Positions 23,206 to 33,053 of a stretch of 64,000 nucleotides of DNA are shown piece after piece. A model generated the notes under the pieces. It did no database searches. It was not told where the DNA came from and saw only the letters and a program-made list of their open reading frames with translations. Positions within the stretch are counted from its first letter, which is position 1. Every line of letters starts with the position of its first letter. This DNA comes from Flintibacter faecis. GTDB lineage: Bacteria > Bacillota > Clostridia > Oscillospirales > Oscillospiraceae. A program made the translations under genes and the position numbers. The DNA is taken from NCBI RefSeq assembly GCF_014287875.1, contig NZ_JACOPN010000001.1, positions 496,001 through 560,000 on the forward strand, given 5' to 3'.

Positions 23206-24414
23206 ATGAAAAAAGAAGTTGTAGCCATGCTGTTGGCCGGAGGACAGGGCAGCCGTCTCTACGCCCTCACCAGCCACGTGGCCAAGCCCGCCGTCCCCTT
23301 CGGCGGCAAATACCGCATCATTGATTTCCCTCTCTCCAACTGCGTCAATTCCGGCATCGACACCGTGGGTGTCCTCACCCAATACCGGCCCCTGGAGCTG
23401 AACAGCTACCTGGGCAACGGCCAGCCCTGGGACCTGGACCGGGCCGACGGCGGCGTACATATCCTCCCCCCCTACATGCGTGAGGGGGACCAGGGCACCT
23501 GGTACAAGGGCACCGCCAACGCCATCTATCAGAACATCGGCTTTCTGGACCTGTATGACCCGGAATATGTGGTCATCCTGTCCGGCGACCATATCTACAA
23601 GATGGACTACACCCACATGATCGACCTGCACAAGAAAACGGGGGCGGCCTGCACCATCTCCGTGCTGGAGGTCACCATGGAGGAGGCCACCCGCTTCGGC
23701 ATCATGAACGTGGACGAGCACGACCGTATCTACGAGTTCGAGGAGAAACCCGCCCACCCCAAGAGCAATCTGGCCTCCATGGGCATCTATGTGTTCACCT
23801 GGTCCAAGCTGCGGCAATATCTCATCGACGACGAGGCCGACCCCGGCTCCTCCAACGACTTCGGCAAAAACATCATCCCCAACATGCTCGCCGCCGGCGA
23901 ACTTCTCACCGCCTACCGCTTCCATGGCTACTGGAAGGACGTGGGCACCATCGACTCCCTGTGGGATGCCAACATGGACATGCTGGCCCCCCACAACTCC
24001 ATCGACCTCCACGACCCGGAGTGGCCCATCTACGCCCGCTCCCCCATCAAGCCCCCCCACGCCACCGGTCCCCATGCAAAAATTTCCCATTCCCTGGTCA
24101 CCGGCGGCGGCCAGATCGACGGCACCGTGGAAAACTCCGTCCTCTTCCACTCCGTCGTGGTGGAGGAAGGCGCCCGGGTGCAGTACTCCATCCTCATGCC
24201 CGGCGCAGTGGTCAAAGCCGGGGCCGACGTGTCCTATGCCATCGTGGCTGAAAACGCCGTCATCGAAGCAAACGCCCATGTGGGCTCCGCCCCGGACGAC
24301 AGCCCTGACTGGGGCATCGCCGTGGTGGCCGGCGGTGTCACCATCGGCGCAGGGGCCACTGTCGCCCCTCGCGCCATGATCCGCGAAGATGTGAAAGGAG
24401 GCGAGCAGGCATGA
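23206..24414 (+). CDS. glgC: glucose-1-phosphate adenylyltransferase, catalytic subunit
   Basis: 402 residues from the ATG at 23206 (AGAGGTGACAGT upstream), not the longer frame at 23137. The nucleotidyltransferase signature is [15 protein letters not shown], then [19 protein letters not shown], and a C-terminal left-handed beta-helix with hexapeptide character ([16 protein letters not shown]). It makes ADP-glucose from ATP and glucose-1-phosphate, the committed step of glycogen synthesis. It overlaps glgD by four bases. Confidence 0.95.
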   Translation: MKKEVVAMLLAGGQGSRLYALTSHVAKPAVPFGGKYRIIDFPLSNCVNSGIDTVGVLTQYRPLELNSYLGNGQPWDLDRADGGVHILPPYMREGDQGTWYKGTANAIYQNIGFLDLYDPEYVVILSGDHIYKMDYTHMIDLHKKTGAACTISVLEVTMEEATRFGIMNVDEHDRIYEFEEKPAHPKSNLASMGIYVFTWSKLRQYLIDDEADPGSSNDFGKNIIPNMLAAGELLTAYRFHGYWKDVGTIDSLWDANMDMLAPHNSIDLHDPEWPIYARSPIKPPHATGPHAKISHSLVTGGGQIDGTVENSVLFHSVVVEEGARVQYSILMPGAVVKAGADVSYAIVAENAVIEANAHVGSAPDDSPDWGIAVVAGGVTIGAGATVAPRAMIREDVKGGEQA

Positions 24415-25523
24415 ACGACCTCCACGGACTTCTCTTTGCCTATCGCGCTGATGCCAACCTGGGTGAGCTCACCCGTCCCCGCAACACCTGTTCTCTCCCC
24501 TTCGGCGGGCGCTACCGCCTCATCGACTTTATGCTCTCCAACTATGTCAACGCCGGCATCTCCGACGTGGGCATCATCGTCCACCAGAACTATCAGTCCC
24601 TCCTGGACCACCTGGGCTCGGGCAAGGACTGGGACCTGAGCCGTAAGCACGGCGGCCTGCGCATCCTGCCCCCCTTCAGCTATGCCCGCCGGGGCGGGGA
24701 CTACCGGGGCCCCATGGACGCTCTGGCCGGGGTGTCCGACTACTTAAACAACATCCGTCAGGACTATGTCATCCTCGGCCGGGGGGATGTGGCATTAAAT
24801 CTGCCTGTGGCCGACGTGTTCCAGCAGCACCTGGACTCCGGGGCCGATGTCACCGTGGTCTGCACCCCCACCCTCCGGGGCGCGCCCCGCTCCTCCGAGT
24901 ATGTGGAGGTCAGCGAGTCCGGCCGCATCACCGACCTGTCCATCCACCCCATCGCCGCCGGCGACCAGCTGGAATCTCTGGAGCTGTACGTTCTGTCCAA
25001 GCAGCTGCTGCTGAGCATGGTAGACTACTGCGCCGCCCACGATGTCACGGACTTCAGCCGGGGCGTTCTCCAGCCCCGCCTGGACTCTCTGAAGCTCATC
25101 CCCTATGTCCACAAGGGCTATGTGGGCCGCTTCCAGTCGGTGGATGACTACTACCACCGCTCCATGGATCTGCTGGACCCCGCCGTCCGGGCTGACCTCT
25201 TCAACCCCCAGCGCCCCATCCGCACCAAGGACCAGTCCAACCCCTCCACCTACTACGGCCCCAGTTCCACCTGCACCTGCTCCCTGGTGTCCGATGGCTG
25301 CCACATCGAGGGGGACGTGGAAAATTCCATCATCTCCCGTGGTGTCACCATCGAACCCGGGGCCAAGGTGGTCAACAGCGTCCTCATGCAGGGAACGGTG
25401 GTCAAGGCCGGTGCCTCTCTGGCCTACGTCATCGCCGACAAAAGCGTCACAGTGAACCAGGGCCGCATGCTTATGGGCCACAGCACCTATCCCCTGGCCA
25501 TCGCCAAGGGTTCCGTCGTGTAA
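24411..25523 (+). CDS. glgD: glucose-1-phosphate adenylyltransferase, GlgD subunit
   Basis: A 370-residue paralogue of GlgC. It keeps the fold ([23 protein letters not shown]) but has lost the GGxGxRL nucleotide loop at the N-terminus ([15 protein letters not shown]), so it is probably regulatory. GlgCD heteromers are characteristic of Firmicutes. The ATGA overlap with glgC implies coupled translation and subunit balance. Confidence 0.94.
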   Translation: MNDLHGLLFAYRADANLGELTRPRNTCSLPFGGRYRLIDFMLSNYVNAGISDVGIIVHQNYQSLLDHLGSGKDWDLSRKHGGLRILPPFSYARRGGDYRGPMDALAGVSDYLNNIRQDYVILGRGDVALNLPVADVFQQHLDSGADVTVVCTPTLRGAPRSSEYVEVSESGRITDLSIHPIAAGDQLESLELYVLSKQLLLSMVDYCAAHDVTDFSRGVLQPRLDSLKLIPYVHKGYVGRFQSVDDYYHRSMDLLDPAVRADLFNPQRPIRTKDQSNPSTYYGPSSTCTCSLVSDGCHIEGDVENSIISRGVTIEPGAKVVNSVLMQGTVVKAGASLAYVIADKSVTVNQGRMLMGHSTYPLAIAKGSVV

Positions 25524-25546
25524 ACTCTGACTTGCCCGCGCTCTTG

Positions 25547-25583
25547 TCCTTGCGAGGAGCGCAGCGGCGTGGCAATCCGTATT
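25547..25583. repeat. short intergenic repeat in glgD-glgA gap
   Basis: An element of the 'TTGCGAGGAGCGCAGCGGCG...GGCAATCCGT' type, as found in the toxin array, lies inside the operon. It is followed by a GGGGGCTCCGCCCCC stem (about 25598-25612). It may mark or modulate the glgD-glgA message. Confidence 0.6.
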
Positions 25584-25626
25584 CTCATGTTTCTTCGGGG
25601 GCTCCGCCCCCGGAAAGGGGATATCT

Positions 25627-27060
25627 ATGAACATTCTTTTCGCCTCCTCCGAGGTCGCTCCCTTCATCAAAACCGGCGGTCTGGCCGACGTGGCCGGCTC
25701 CCTGCCCCAGGCCCTTGTCAAAGAAGGACACCAGGTCACCGTCATCCTCCCCCTCTACCAGGGCATCAGCCAGTTCTGGCGGGACCAGATGACCTTCCTC
25801 AAGCACTTTAATGTCTCCCTGTCCTGGCGGCAGGCCTACTGCGGCCTGTTCCAGCTGGTGCGGGAGGGCGTCACCTACTGGTTCGTGGACAACGAGTACT
25901 ACTTCAAGCGCGCCCAGGTCTACGGCCACTTCGACGACTGCGAGCGCTTCGCCTTCTTCTCCCGGGCCGTTCTGGCCGCCCCCGCTCAGATGGACTGGGC
26001 CCCGGACATCATCCACTGCAACGACTGGCAGACCGCCCTGATCCCCGTCTATCTGCTGGAGGAGCGCTACCGGGTGCCCCAGCTGGCGGGTGCCCACGCC
26101 GTTTTCACCATCCACAATATCGAGTACCAGGGCCGCTATGGCGAGCAGGTCCTCCAGGATGTCATCGGTCTGGACAGCAGCTATTTCAACGAGGGCATGC
26201 TGGCCTACTTCGGGGACGTGAACCTGATGAAGGGGGCCATTCTGGCCTCCAGCCAGGTGACCACCGTCTCCCCCACCTATGCCCAGGAGCTGCACACCCC
26301 CTTCTATGCCCACGGCATGGATGGGGTCATCTGCCAGCAGGACGGCAAGTTCTGCGGCATCTTAAACGGCATCGACATGGACCTCTACGACCCCGCCGCC
26401 TGCGCCGACCTTCCTGAGCACTACTCCGCCAAAGACCTCACCGGCAAGGCCGCCTGCAAGGCCGCCCTCCAGCGCTCCATGGGCCTGCAGGAGGACCCCT
26501 ATGTCCCCCTCATCGGCTGCGTCTCCCGCCTGGTGGGCCACAAGGGCTTCTCCCTGGTGACCGATGCCCTCCACGACATCATGGGCCTGGACGTACAGAT
26601 GGTGGTCCTGGGCACCGGCGAGTGGCAGTATGAGGAGGCGTTCCGCAGCGCCCAGGGTCAGTACCCCGGCCGCTTCGCCGCCCATCTGGCCTACTCCCCC
26701 GCCCTGTCCAACCTGGTCTACGCCGGGTCCGACCTGTTCCTCATGCCCTCCGTGTCCGAGCCCTGCGGGCTCAGCCAGCTCATCGCCATGCGCTTTGGCT
26801 CCGTCCCCGTGGTGCGGGAGACCGGCGGGCTGAAGGACACCGTCCCCCCCTACAACAAGTATACCGGCGAGGGCCGGGGCTTCACCTTCACCAACATCAA
26901 TGCCGGGGACATGGTCTGGGTCCTGCGGGAGGCCGCCGCTCTCTACCGCAGCAACAAGCCCGCCTGGCGCTCCCTGCAGAAGGCCGGCATGACCGCCGAC
27001 TTCTCCTGGGGCCCCTCCGCCAAGCAGTATCTGGAGGTCTATCAAAAAGCCATGGGCTGA
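25627..27060 (+). CDS. glgA: glycogen synthase (ADP-glucose)
   Basis: This 477-residue GT5 enzyme opens MNILFASSEVAPFIKTGGL, with the KTGGLADV ADP-glucose site. It has a C-terminal GT-B half with VGHKGFSLV and the nucleotide-sugar motif SEPCGLSQL. It elongates alpha-1,4-glucan from ADP-glucose made by GlgCD. It ends 213 bases before glgP with a terminator between, so glgP is separately transcribed. Confidence 0.95.
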   Translation: MNILFASSEVAPFIKTGGLADVAGSLPQALVKEGHQVTVILPLYQGISQFWRDQMTFLKHFNVSLSWRQAYCGLFQLVREGVTYWFVDNEYYFKRAQVYGHFDDCERFAFFSRAVLAAPAQMDWAPDIIHCNDWQTALIPVYLLEERYRVPQLAGAHAVFTIHNIEYQGRYGEQVLQDVIGLDSSYFNEGMLAYFGDVNLMKGAILASSQVTTVSPTYAQELHTPFYAHGMDGVICQQDGKFCGILNGIDMDLYDPAACADLPEHYSAKDLTGKAACKAALQRSMGLQEDPYVPLIGCVSRLVGHKGFSLVTDALHDIMGLDVQMVVLGTGEWQYEEAFRSAQGQYPGRFAAHLAYSPALSNLVYAGSDLFLMPSVSEPCGLSQLIAMRFGSVPVVRETGGLKDTVPPYNKYTGEGRGFTFTNINAGDMVWVLREAAALYRSNKPAWRSLQKAGMTADFSWGPSAKQYLEVYQKAMG

Positions 27061-27070
27061 TCTCCCCGTC

Positions 27071-27110
27071 CGAAACGTCTCCCGCCAAACCCGGCGGGAG
27101 ACGTTTTTTC
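27071..27110 (+). terminator. terminator after glgA
   Basis: Stem AACGTCTCCCGCC/GGCGGGAGACGTT with loop AAACCC, followed by TTTTTTCTTG. Confidence 0.85.
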
Positions 27111-27168
27111 TTGTGCATTTTTCGCCCGCAGCCCCCGAACTCCCCTGTGTTTACGCCCCTTTTGCCGA

Positions 27169-27197
27169 TTGACGCACCTTTTGAAAGCTGATAAAAT
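27169..27197 (+). promoter_or_regulatory. promoter of glgP
   Basis: TTGACG (27169-27174), 17 bp, TAAAAT (27192-27197), about 75 bases before the glgP ATG. Confidence 0.65.
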
Positions 27198-27273
27198 GTT
27201 TCAGCGGGGGAAAGATACGTTCCAGCCCCCACTTTTCTTGAAAATTCAATTAAACCGTACAGGAGGAACTGTT

Positions 27274-29706
27274 ATGGCTGAATATACCAAAGCGCAGCTC
27301 ACCGAAATGATCACCGGCAAGCTCCAGCGCAACTTTGGCCGCACTGTGGACGAGGCCGCCCCCCCCCACATGTTCAAGGCCTGCGCCCTGGTCCTGCGGG
27401 ACATCATGTCCCGCCGCCAGATGGCCACCGACAACCAGGTGTGGGAGGGCCAACAGCGCCAGGTCCACTACCTCTCCCTGGAATTTCTCATGGGCCGCTC
27501 TCTGGAGAAAAACGCCTATAACCTGGGCCTGCTGGGCACCTTAAAGGACGCTCTGGAGGGCCTGGGCTTCTCCGCCTCCGACCTGTTCGAGCTGGAGCCC
27601 GATGCCGGCCTGGGCAACGGCGGTCTGGGCCGTCTGGCCGCCTGCTATCTGGACTCCATGACCACCCTGGAGATCCCCGCCACCGGCTACTCCATCTGCT
27701 ACGAGCTGGGTATCTTCAAGCAGAAGATCATCGATGGCAAGCAGGTGGAGCTGGCCGACAACTGGCTGGGCCTGGGCGATGCCTGGCTCATCCCCAAGAT
27801 GGACGAGGCGGAGGAGGTCCGCTTCGGCGGCAAAGTGGAGGACTGCTGGGACAGCGAGGGCCACAACCACCCCGAGCACACCGGCTACACCACCGTGCTG
27901 GCCATCCCCCGGGATATGGAGATCGCCGGCTACCAGACCCGCCACACCAACGTCCTGCGCCTGTGGGATGCCAAAAGCCCCGTCCCCGTGGACATGTCCC
28001 TGTACTCCCGGGGGGAATACCTCAAGGCGGTGGAGCAGCAGGCCATGGCCGAGGTCATCGCCAAGGTCCTCTACCCCGACGACAACCACTACGAGGGCAA
28101 GTCCCTGCGTTTAAAGCAGCAATACTTCTTCGTCTCCGCCACGGTGCAGTCCATCATCCGCAAGCACCGCGCCCAATACGGCACCCTGCGCAACTTCCAC
28201 GAAAAGCACGTCATCCAGATCAACGACACCCACCCCACTCTGGTCATCCCCGAGCTGATGCGCATCCTGCTGGACGTGGAGGGCTACTCCTGGGAGGACG
28301 CCTGGCACATCGTCACCCAGACAGTCTGCTACACCAACCACACCGTCCTGGCCGAGGCCCTGGAGCGCTGGCCCCAGTCCCTCATCCAGACCCTGCTCCC
28401 CCGCATCTGGACCATCCTCAAGGAGATCGCCTCCCGCTATCAGCGGGAGCTGGAGCACCGCTACGGCAATGACACCGGCAAGATCGCCAACATGGCTATC
28501 ATCTGGGGCGGCGAGGTGCGTATGGCCAACCTGTGCATCTGCGCCTGCCAGACGGTGAACGGTGTCTCCGCCCTCCACTCCGAGATCCTGAAGAAGGATG
28601 TCTTCCACGACGCCTATCTGGCCCGGCCCGAGCAGTTCACCAACGTGACCAACGGCATCGACCACCGCCGCTGGCTGTCCCAGATCAACCCCCGGCTGGA
28701 CGCCCTCATCCGGGACTGCACCGGCGGGGATGCCTACCTCCTTCACCCGGAGGCTCTCCAGGGTCTGGAGAAATACCGCTCCGACAAGACCGTGCTGAAA
28801 AAGCTGGCGGACATCAAGCACGACAACAAGCTGCGCTTTGCCTCCTGGGTGGCCCGGGAGTCCGGCGTGGTGCTGAACACCGATGCCGTCTTTGATGTCC
28901 AGGTCAAGCGCCTGCACGAGTATAAGCGCCAGCTGCTCAACGTGCTGCACATCATCTCCCTCTATCACCAGCTCCGGGATAACCCCAATATGGACTTCGT
29001 CCCCCAGACCTTCCTCTTCGGGGCCAAGGCCGCCCCCGGCTATCATGTGGCCAAGGAGATCATCCAGCTCATCAACTCCCTGTCCGCCCAGATCGACCGG
29101 GACCCCGTGTGCAAGGATAAGCTCCAGGTGGTCTTTTTGGAAAACTACCGGGTCTCCCTGGCAGAGAAGCTCATCCCCGCCTCCGAGATCAGCGAGCAGA
29201 TCTCCACCGCCGGCAAGGAGGCCAGCGGCACCGGCAACATGAAGTTCATGATGAACGGCGCCCTCACCATCGGCACCCTGGACGGCGCCAACGTGGAGAT
29301 GCACCAGCAGCTGGGGGACGAGAACATCTTCCTCTTCGGCCTCACCGCCCAGGAGGTGGTCCAGCGCAAGCAGCAGGGCTACCACCCCATGGACTACTAC
29401 CAGCAGGACCCCGTCCTCAAGCGGGTCATCGACCAGCTCTCCGCCGGCTTCGACGACCACGTCTCCTATGCCGACCTGGCCACCCGCCTGCTCTATGGGG
29501 CCGGCGGCTCCCCCGCCGACGAATACCTGCTCCTGGCCGACTTCCAGAGCTACTGCCAGGCCCACGACCGGGCCCTCCGGGTCTATGGCGACAGCAAGCG
29601 CTGGAACCAGATGTCCCTGACCAACATCGCCCGCTCCGGCATCTTCGCCGCCGACCGCTCCATCAAGGAATACGCAGAAAACATCTGGCACGTCCCCACT
29701 CGCTAA
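27274..29706 (+). CDS. glgP: glycogen/starch phosphorylase
   Basis: 810 residues from the ATG at 27274 (AGGAGG upstream); a longer frame from 27169 lies inside the promoter. It is a GT35 enzyme: 'HYLSLEFLMGRSLEKNAYN', 'DAGLGNGGLGRLAACYLDS', and the pyridoxal-phosphate site EASGTGNMKFMMNG with Lys657. It releases glucose-1-phosphate from glycogen by phosphorolysis. It has its own promoter, so breakdown can be set apart from synthesis. Confidence 0.96.
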   Translation: MAEYTKAQLTEMITGKLQRNFGRTVDEAAPPHMFKACALVLRDIMSRRQMATDNQVWEGQQRQVHYLSLEFLMGRSLEKNAYNLGLLGTLKDALEGLGFSASDLFELEPDAGLGNGGLGRLAACYLDSMTTLEIPATGYSICYELGIFKQKIIDGKQVELADNWLGLGDAWLIPKMDEAEEVRFGGKVEDCWDSEGHNHPEHTGYTTVLAIPRDMEIAGYQTRHTNVLRLWDAKSPVPVDMSLYSRGEYLKAVEQQAMAEVIAKVLYPDDNHYEGKSLRLKQQYFFVSATVQSIIRKHRAQYGTLRNFHEKHVIQINDTHPTLVIPELMRILLDVEGYSWEDAWHIVTQTVCYTNHTVLAEALERWPQSLIQTLLPRIWTILKEIASRYQRELEHRYGNDTGKIANMAIIWGGEVRMANLCICACQTVNGVSALHSEILKKDVFHDAYLARPEQFTNVTNGIDHRRWLSQINPRLDALIRDCTGGDAYLLHPEALQGLEKYRSDKTVLKKLADIKHDNKLRFASWVARESGVVLNTDAVFDVQVKRLHEYKRQLLNVLHIISLYHQLRDNPNMDFVPQTFLFGAKAAPGYHVAKEIIQLINSLSAQIDRDPVCKDKLQVVFLENYRVSLAEKLIPASEISEQISTAGKEASGTGNMKFMMNGALTIGTLDGANVEMHQQLGDENIFLFGLTAQEVVQRKQQGYHPMDYYQQDPVLKRVIDQLSAGFDDHVSYADLATRLLYGAGGSPADEYLLLADFQSYCQAHDRALRVYGDSKRWNQMSLTNIARSGIFAADRSIKEYAENIWHVPTR

Positions 29707-29730
29707 GCCCCACTTTTTCTCCCCGCGCCC

Positions 29731-29759
29731 TTGTCCCTCTTTGGGAAAAATGGTATAAT
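29731..29759 (+). promoter_or_regulatory. promoter of transketolase operon
   Basis: TTGTCC (29731-29736), 17 bp, TATAAT (29754-29759). A CGCCTTTGCGGCC-type stem lies in the leader before the ATG at 29836. Confidence 0.65.
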
Positions 29760-29835
29760 GATTCGTACCGATCAAGCCGCCTTTGCGGCCTCACTTTCCG
29801 CCTGTCGGAAAAAACAGAAGAAAGGTTGATCCTAT

Positions 29836-30681
29836 ATGCAGCCACTTTCTAATCAGCAGCTGGCGATCAAGGCCAACGAGGCCCGCATTCTGGGCCTGAC
29901 CATGGTCCACGATGCCGCCTCCGGCCACCCCGGCGGCTCCATGTCCTGCATGGACCTGGTCACTGCCCTGTACTTCAATGTCATGCATGTGGACACGCAG
30001 AATCCCCAGGACCCCGACCGTGACCGCTTCGTCATGTCCAAAGGCCACTGCAGTCCCGCCCTCTACCCCGTCCTGGCGCTGCGGGGCTTCTTCCCCGTGG
30101 ACGAGCTGCACATGTTCCGCCGCATCGACGGCCATATGTCCGGCCATGTGGAGATGCACCACGTCCGGGGCGTGGATATGTCCACCGGCTCCCTGGGCCA
30201 GGGTGTCTCCGCCGCCGTGGGCATGGCCCTGGGCGGCAAGCTCAACCACAAGGACTACCGGGTCTATGCCGTCATGGGCGACGGCGAGCTGGACGAGGGC
30301 CAGGGCTGGGAGGCCTTTATGTCCGCCGCCAAGTACAAGCTGGACAACCTGTGCGTCATTGTAGACGTGAACGGTCTGCAGATCGACGGTGCCACCAAGG
30401 ACGTGATGCCTCTGGAGCCCCTGGACCAGAAGTTTGCCGCCTTCGGCTTCCACGTCATCACCATCAACGGCCACGATTTCGACCAGATTCTCTCCGCCTA
30501 TCAGCAGGCTGCCGCCACCAAGGGCCAGCCCACGGTCATCCTGGCCAAGACCGTCAAGGGCAAGGGCATCTCCTTCATGGAGAACGACGCCGGCTGGCAC
30601 GGCAAGGCCCCCAACGACGAGCAGCTGGCGCAGGCTGTCTCCGAGCTGAAGGCTAAGATCAAGGAATTGGAGGGGAACTGA
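29836..30681 (+). CDS. tktA: transketolase, N-terminal (TPP-binding) subunit
   Basis: 281 residues, the first half of a split transketolase. The thiamine-diphosphate region is clear: MVHDAASGHPGGSMS, SKGHCSPALYPVLA, and GDGELDEGQGWEA with downstream VDVNGLQID. It combines with the following gene product into an active enzyme of the non-oxidative pentose-phosphate pathway. One base separates it from the next gene. Confidence 0.93.
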   Translation: MQPLSNQQLAIKANEARILGLTMVHDAASGHPGGSMSCMDLVTALYFNVMHVDTQNPQDPDRDRFVMSKGHCSPALYPVLALRGFFPVDELHMFRRIDGHMSGHVEMHHVRGVDMSTGSLGQGVSAAVGMALGGKLNHKDYRVYAVMGDGELDEGQGWEAFMSAAKYKLDNLCVIVDVNGLQIDGATKDVMPLEPLDQKFAAFGFHVITINGHDFDQILSAYQQAAATKGQPTVILAKTVKGKGISFMENDAGWHGKAPNDEQLAQAVSELKAKIKELEGN

Positions 30682-30682
30682 C

Positions 30683-31630
30683 ATGTCTGAAAAGAAAGCC
30701 ACCCGTAATGCCTACGGCGACGCCCTGGTCGCCCTGGCTGACCGCTATCCCCAGCTCGTCGTGCTGGAGGCCGACCTGGCCGGAGCCACTATGACCAAGG
30801 GCTTCAAGGCCGCCTATCCCCAGCGCTTCTTCGACATGGGCATCGCCGAGAGCAACATGCAGGGCGTGGCCGCCGGCCTGTCCACCTGCGGCTTCAAGCC
30901 CTTCACCAACACCTTCGCCATGTTCGCCGCCGGCCGCTCCTGGGAGCAGGTGCGCAACTCCATCGCCTACCCCGGCATGAACGTCAAAGTCGTGGGCTCC
31001 CACGGCGGCCTGTCTGTGGGCGAGGACGGTGCCACCCACCAGTGCATCGAGGACTTCTCCCTCATGCGCACCATCCCCGGCATGACCGTTCTGTGCCCCT
31101 GCGACGCCCACGAGATGACCCTGGCCGTAGAGGCCCTGCTGCAGTACGAGGGCCCCGCCTACATGCGCCTGGGCCGCTCCGCTGTGGAGACCGTCACCGA
31201 CTCCATCCCCGGCTACCACTTCCAGCTGGGCAAGGGCGTCACCCTGCGTGACGGCAAGGACGTGACCATCGTGGCCGTGGGCATGATGGTCCAGATGGCC
31301 CTGAAGGCCGCCGATATCCTCTCTGCCGAGGGCATCTCCGCCCGTGTGCTGGACTTCCACACCATCAAGCCCCTGGATCAGGAGCTGCTGCTTGCCGCCG
31401 CCAAGGAGACCGGTGCCATCGTCACCTCCGAGGAGCACAACGTCATCGGCGGTCTGGGTGCCGCCGTGGCCGAGTTCCTCAGCGAGAACTGCCCCGTGCC
31501 CGTCATCCGCCACGGCGTGAACGACCAGTTCGGCCGCAGCGGCAAGGCCGACCAGGTCCTGGCCGCCTACGGCCTCACCCCCGAGGTGCTGGCTGACAAG
31601 GCCCGCCAGGCCATTGCCAAAAAGGGCTGA
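30683..31630 (+). CDS. tktB: transketolase, C-terminal subunit
   Basis: 315 residues, covering the pyrimidine-binding and C-terminal domains (ADLAGATMTKGF, FDMGIAESNMQGVAAGL, GLSVGEDGATHQCIED, SEEHNVIGGLGAAVAEF). The invariant Glu for TPP activation is in the IAESN motif. It forms a heterodimer with the upstream product. The split arrangement is common in Clostridia and Archaea. The gene is followed by a strong terminator. Confidence 0.93.
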   Translation: MSEKKATRNAYGDALVALADRYPQLVVLEADLAGATMTKGFKAAYPQRFFDMGIAESNMQGVAAGLSTCGFKPFTNTFAMFAAGRSWEQVRNSIAYPGMNVKVVGSHGGLSVGEDGATHQCIEDFSLMRTIPGMTVLCPCDAHEMTLAVEALLQYEGPAYMRLGRSAVETVTDSIPGYHFQLGKGVTLRDGKDVTIVAVGMMVQMALKAADILSAEGISARVLDFHTIKPLDQELLLAAAKETGAIVTSEEHNVIGGLGAAVAEFLSENCPVPVIRHGVNDQFGRSGKADQVLAAYGLTPEVLADKARQAIAKKG

Positions 31631-31642
31631 TCCTCTCTGATC

Positions 31643-31692
31643 GCATAAAAATACGGCGATCCCAATATTTTGGGACCGCCGTATTTTTATGC
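31643..31692. terminator. bidirectional terminator between tktB and lysR
   Basis: A very long stem: GCATAAAAATACGGC...CCCAA / TTGGG...GCCGTATTTTTATGC around TATT. A/T tracts on both sides serve the convergent transcripts. Confidence 0.9.
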
Positions 31693-31696
31693 TTTT

Positions 31697-32653
31697 TTAT
31701 TCATATTGGACCTGCCTCAGCATCTGTAAAAATCCATCCACCGCCTCTGACAGTTCCTGTCCGGGGCGGTACACGACGTACACACCCCCGTTCATCGCTC
31801 CCTCAAAGCCTGCAACAAAATCCGGGTCAAAGGGCAGGGACATCACCTGATTCACCCGTTCCTGGTTGTTCACCGCCTGGGCCCCCACAGCCACCGCATC
31901 GGTCTGGGTCAGCAGGTCATAAAAGGTCCCTCGGCTGGAGACATAGATGATCTTCCCGATCCGGCTCCAGTCCATATTCTTCATGCCCCGCTCCACCGAG
32001 GAGTGGATGCTGGACCCGCCGGGCATCAGCCAGTCCAGCTCGGGATAGATCACAAAGCTCTGGCCATACAGGTCCTCCGCCCGGATGGGCCGATTCAGCC
32101 TTGCCAGCGGGTGGCCCACCCGCACCACCAGATGGGGCACGGTATCAGACAGCTTCTCCATGTACAGCCCCCTGCTCTCCACCTCCCGCCGGGCCAGCTC
32201 CAGCACACCGTTGTGCAGGTGGAGCACCCCCAGCTCCGACTCCCCGGTGAATACGTCTCCGATGGCCGCCAGGGGGTCGGTCTCCTTATAGAAAAATCGG
32301 AAGCCGTCTTTCTCTCCCCAGGTCCTTACATACTCCAAAAACACGTCGCAGGTAAAGGACAGAAAGGTTGCAGATATTCTGGCGCTGTTGGCCTGGTCCA
32401 CCAAATACAGCAGTTTCTCTTTCCCCTCCGCCTCCTCCACAATGTCCCGGGCGATCTTTAAAAATTTCTGTCCCGCCTCCGTGGGCGTAAGGCCGTTGTT
32501 CTCCCGTTTGAAAATGGCCACGCCGTATTTTCGCTCTGTCTCCGCCAAGATCTTGCTCAGTCTGGGTTGGGACAGATACAGAACTTTGGCCGCCGCCGTC
32601 ACCGATCCCCGCTGGGCGATCTCCAGCAGATACCGCAGATTCTGTATGTTCAC
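31697..32653 (-). CDS. LysR-family transcription regulator
   Basis: 318 residues with a GTG start (AAAAGGAGGGG upstream). The N-terminal winged helix is MNIQNLRYLLEIAQRGSVTA, then LYLSQPRLSKILAETERKYG and GLTPTEAGQKFL. The C-terminal effector domain is typical. It is divergent from the M20 hydrolase and carrier genes across a 400-bp gap, so it most likely controls them in response to the substrate or a derivative. Confidence 0.88.
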   Translation of the reverse strand: MNIQNLRYLLEIAQRGSVTAAAKVLYLSQPRLSKILAETERKYGVAIFKRENNGLTPTEAGQKFLKIARDIVEEAEGKEKLLYLVDQANSARISATFLSFTCDVFLEYVRTWGEKDGFRFFYKETDPLAAIGDVFTGESELGVLHLHNGVLELARREVESRGLYMEKLSDTVPHLVVRVGHPLARLNRPIRAEDLYGQSFVIYPELDWLMPGGSSIHSSVERGMKNMDWSRIGKIIYVSSRGTFYDLLTQTDAVAVGAQAVNNQERVNQVMSLPFDPDFVAGFEGAMNGGVYVVYRPGQELSEAVDGFLQMLRQVQYE

Positions 32654-33053
32654 TGATTTCCCCTCCTTTTTAGATATTCCTCTCGGGAATACGGTTTGTT
32701 GATTTTATGATAGCAGTTCCCTCTTTTTCAGCTGTTTCACTCATATCCTACCTGTTTATTTGTGTAAAGTATCAATTTTCCCCTCCGCCCACGCTCTCCC
32801 ATGGGATAGGGCCCCGCTGTTTGGTTATTTGCCCTTCGTCCGACCCAGCTTTATAATCTCTATCGCCGGCAGCAAAATTCTTTTCTTTTGTTGGTTTAGA
32901 TTCGTCGAACCCTTAATTTTTAAAAGTTTTCCTCTTTCGGCGCTGCCTGTATCCACCGGTTTTTTGATTATAACATATCTGCCGCCGGGATGCAAAATGC
33001 GCCGCTGCCCCGTCTGTCATCAGACGAGATCACACCGAAAAGGATGAAAGACC
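32654..33053. promoter_or_regulatory. divergent lysR / M20 intergenic region
   Basis: 400 bases with no gene. It is more AT-rich than the surroundings and holds the start regions of both divergent genes. TATAAC at 32969-32974 is a possible -10 for the plus-strand genes; no good -35 pairs with it, as expected for an activator-dependent promoter. The stretch CCGTCTGTCATCAGACGAG (33010-33028) contains a GTCTG/CAGAC palindrome just before the start codon. LysR sites (T-N11-A) could lie here but I cannot name one with certainty. Confidence 0.45.
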
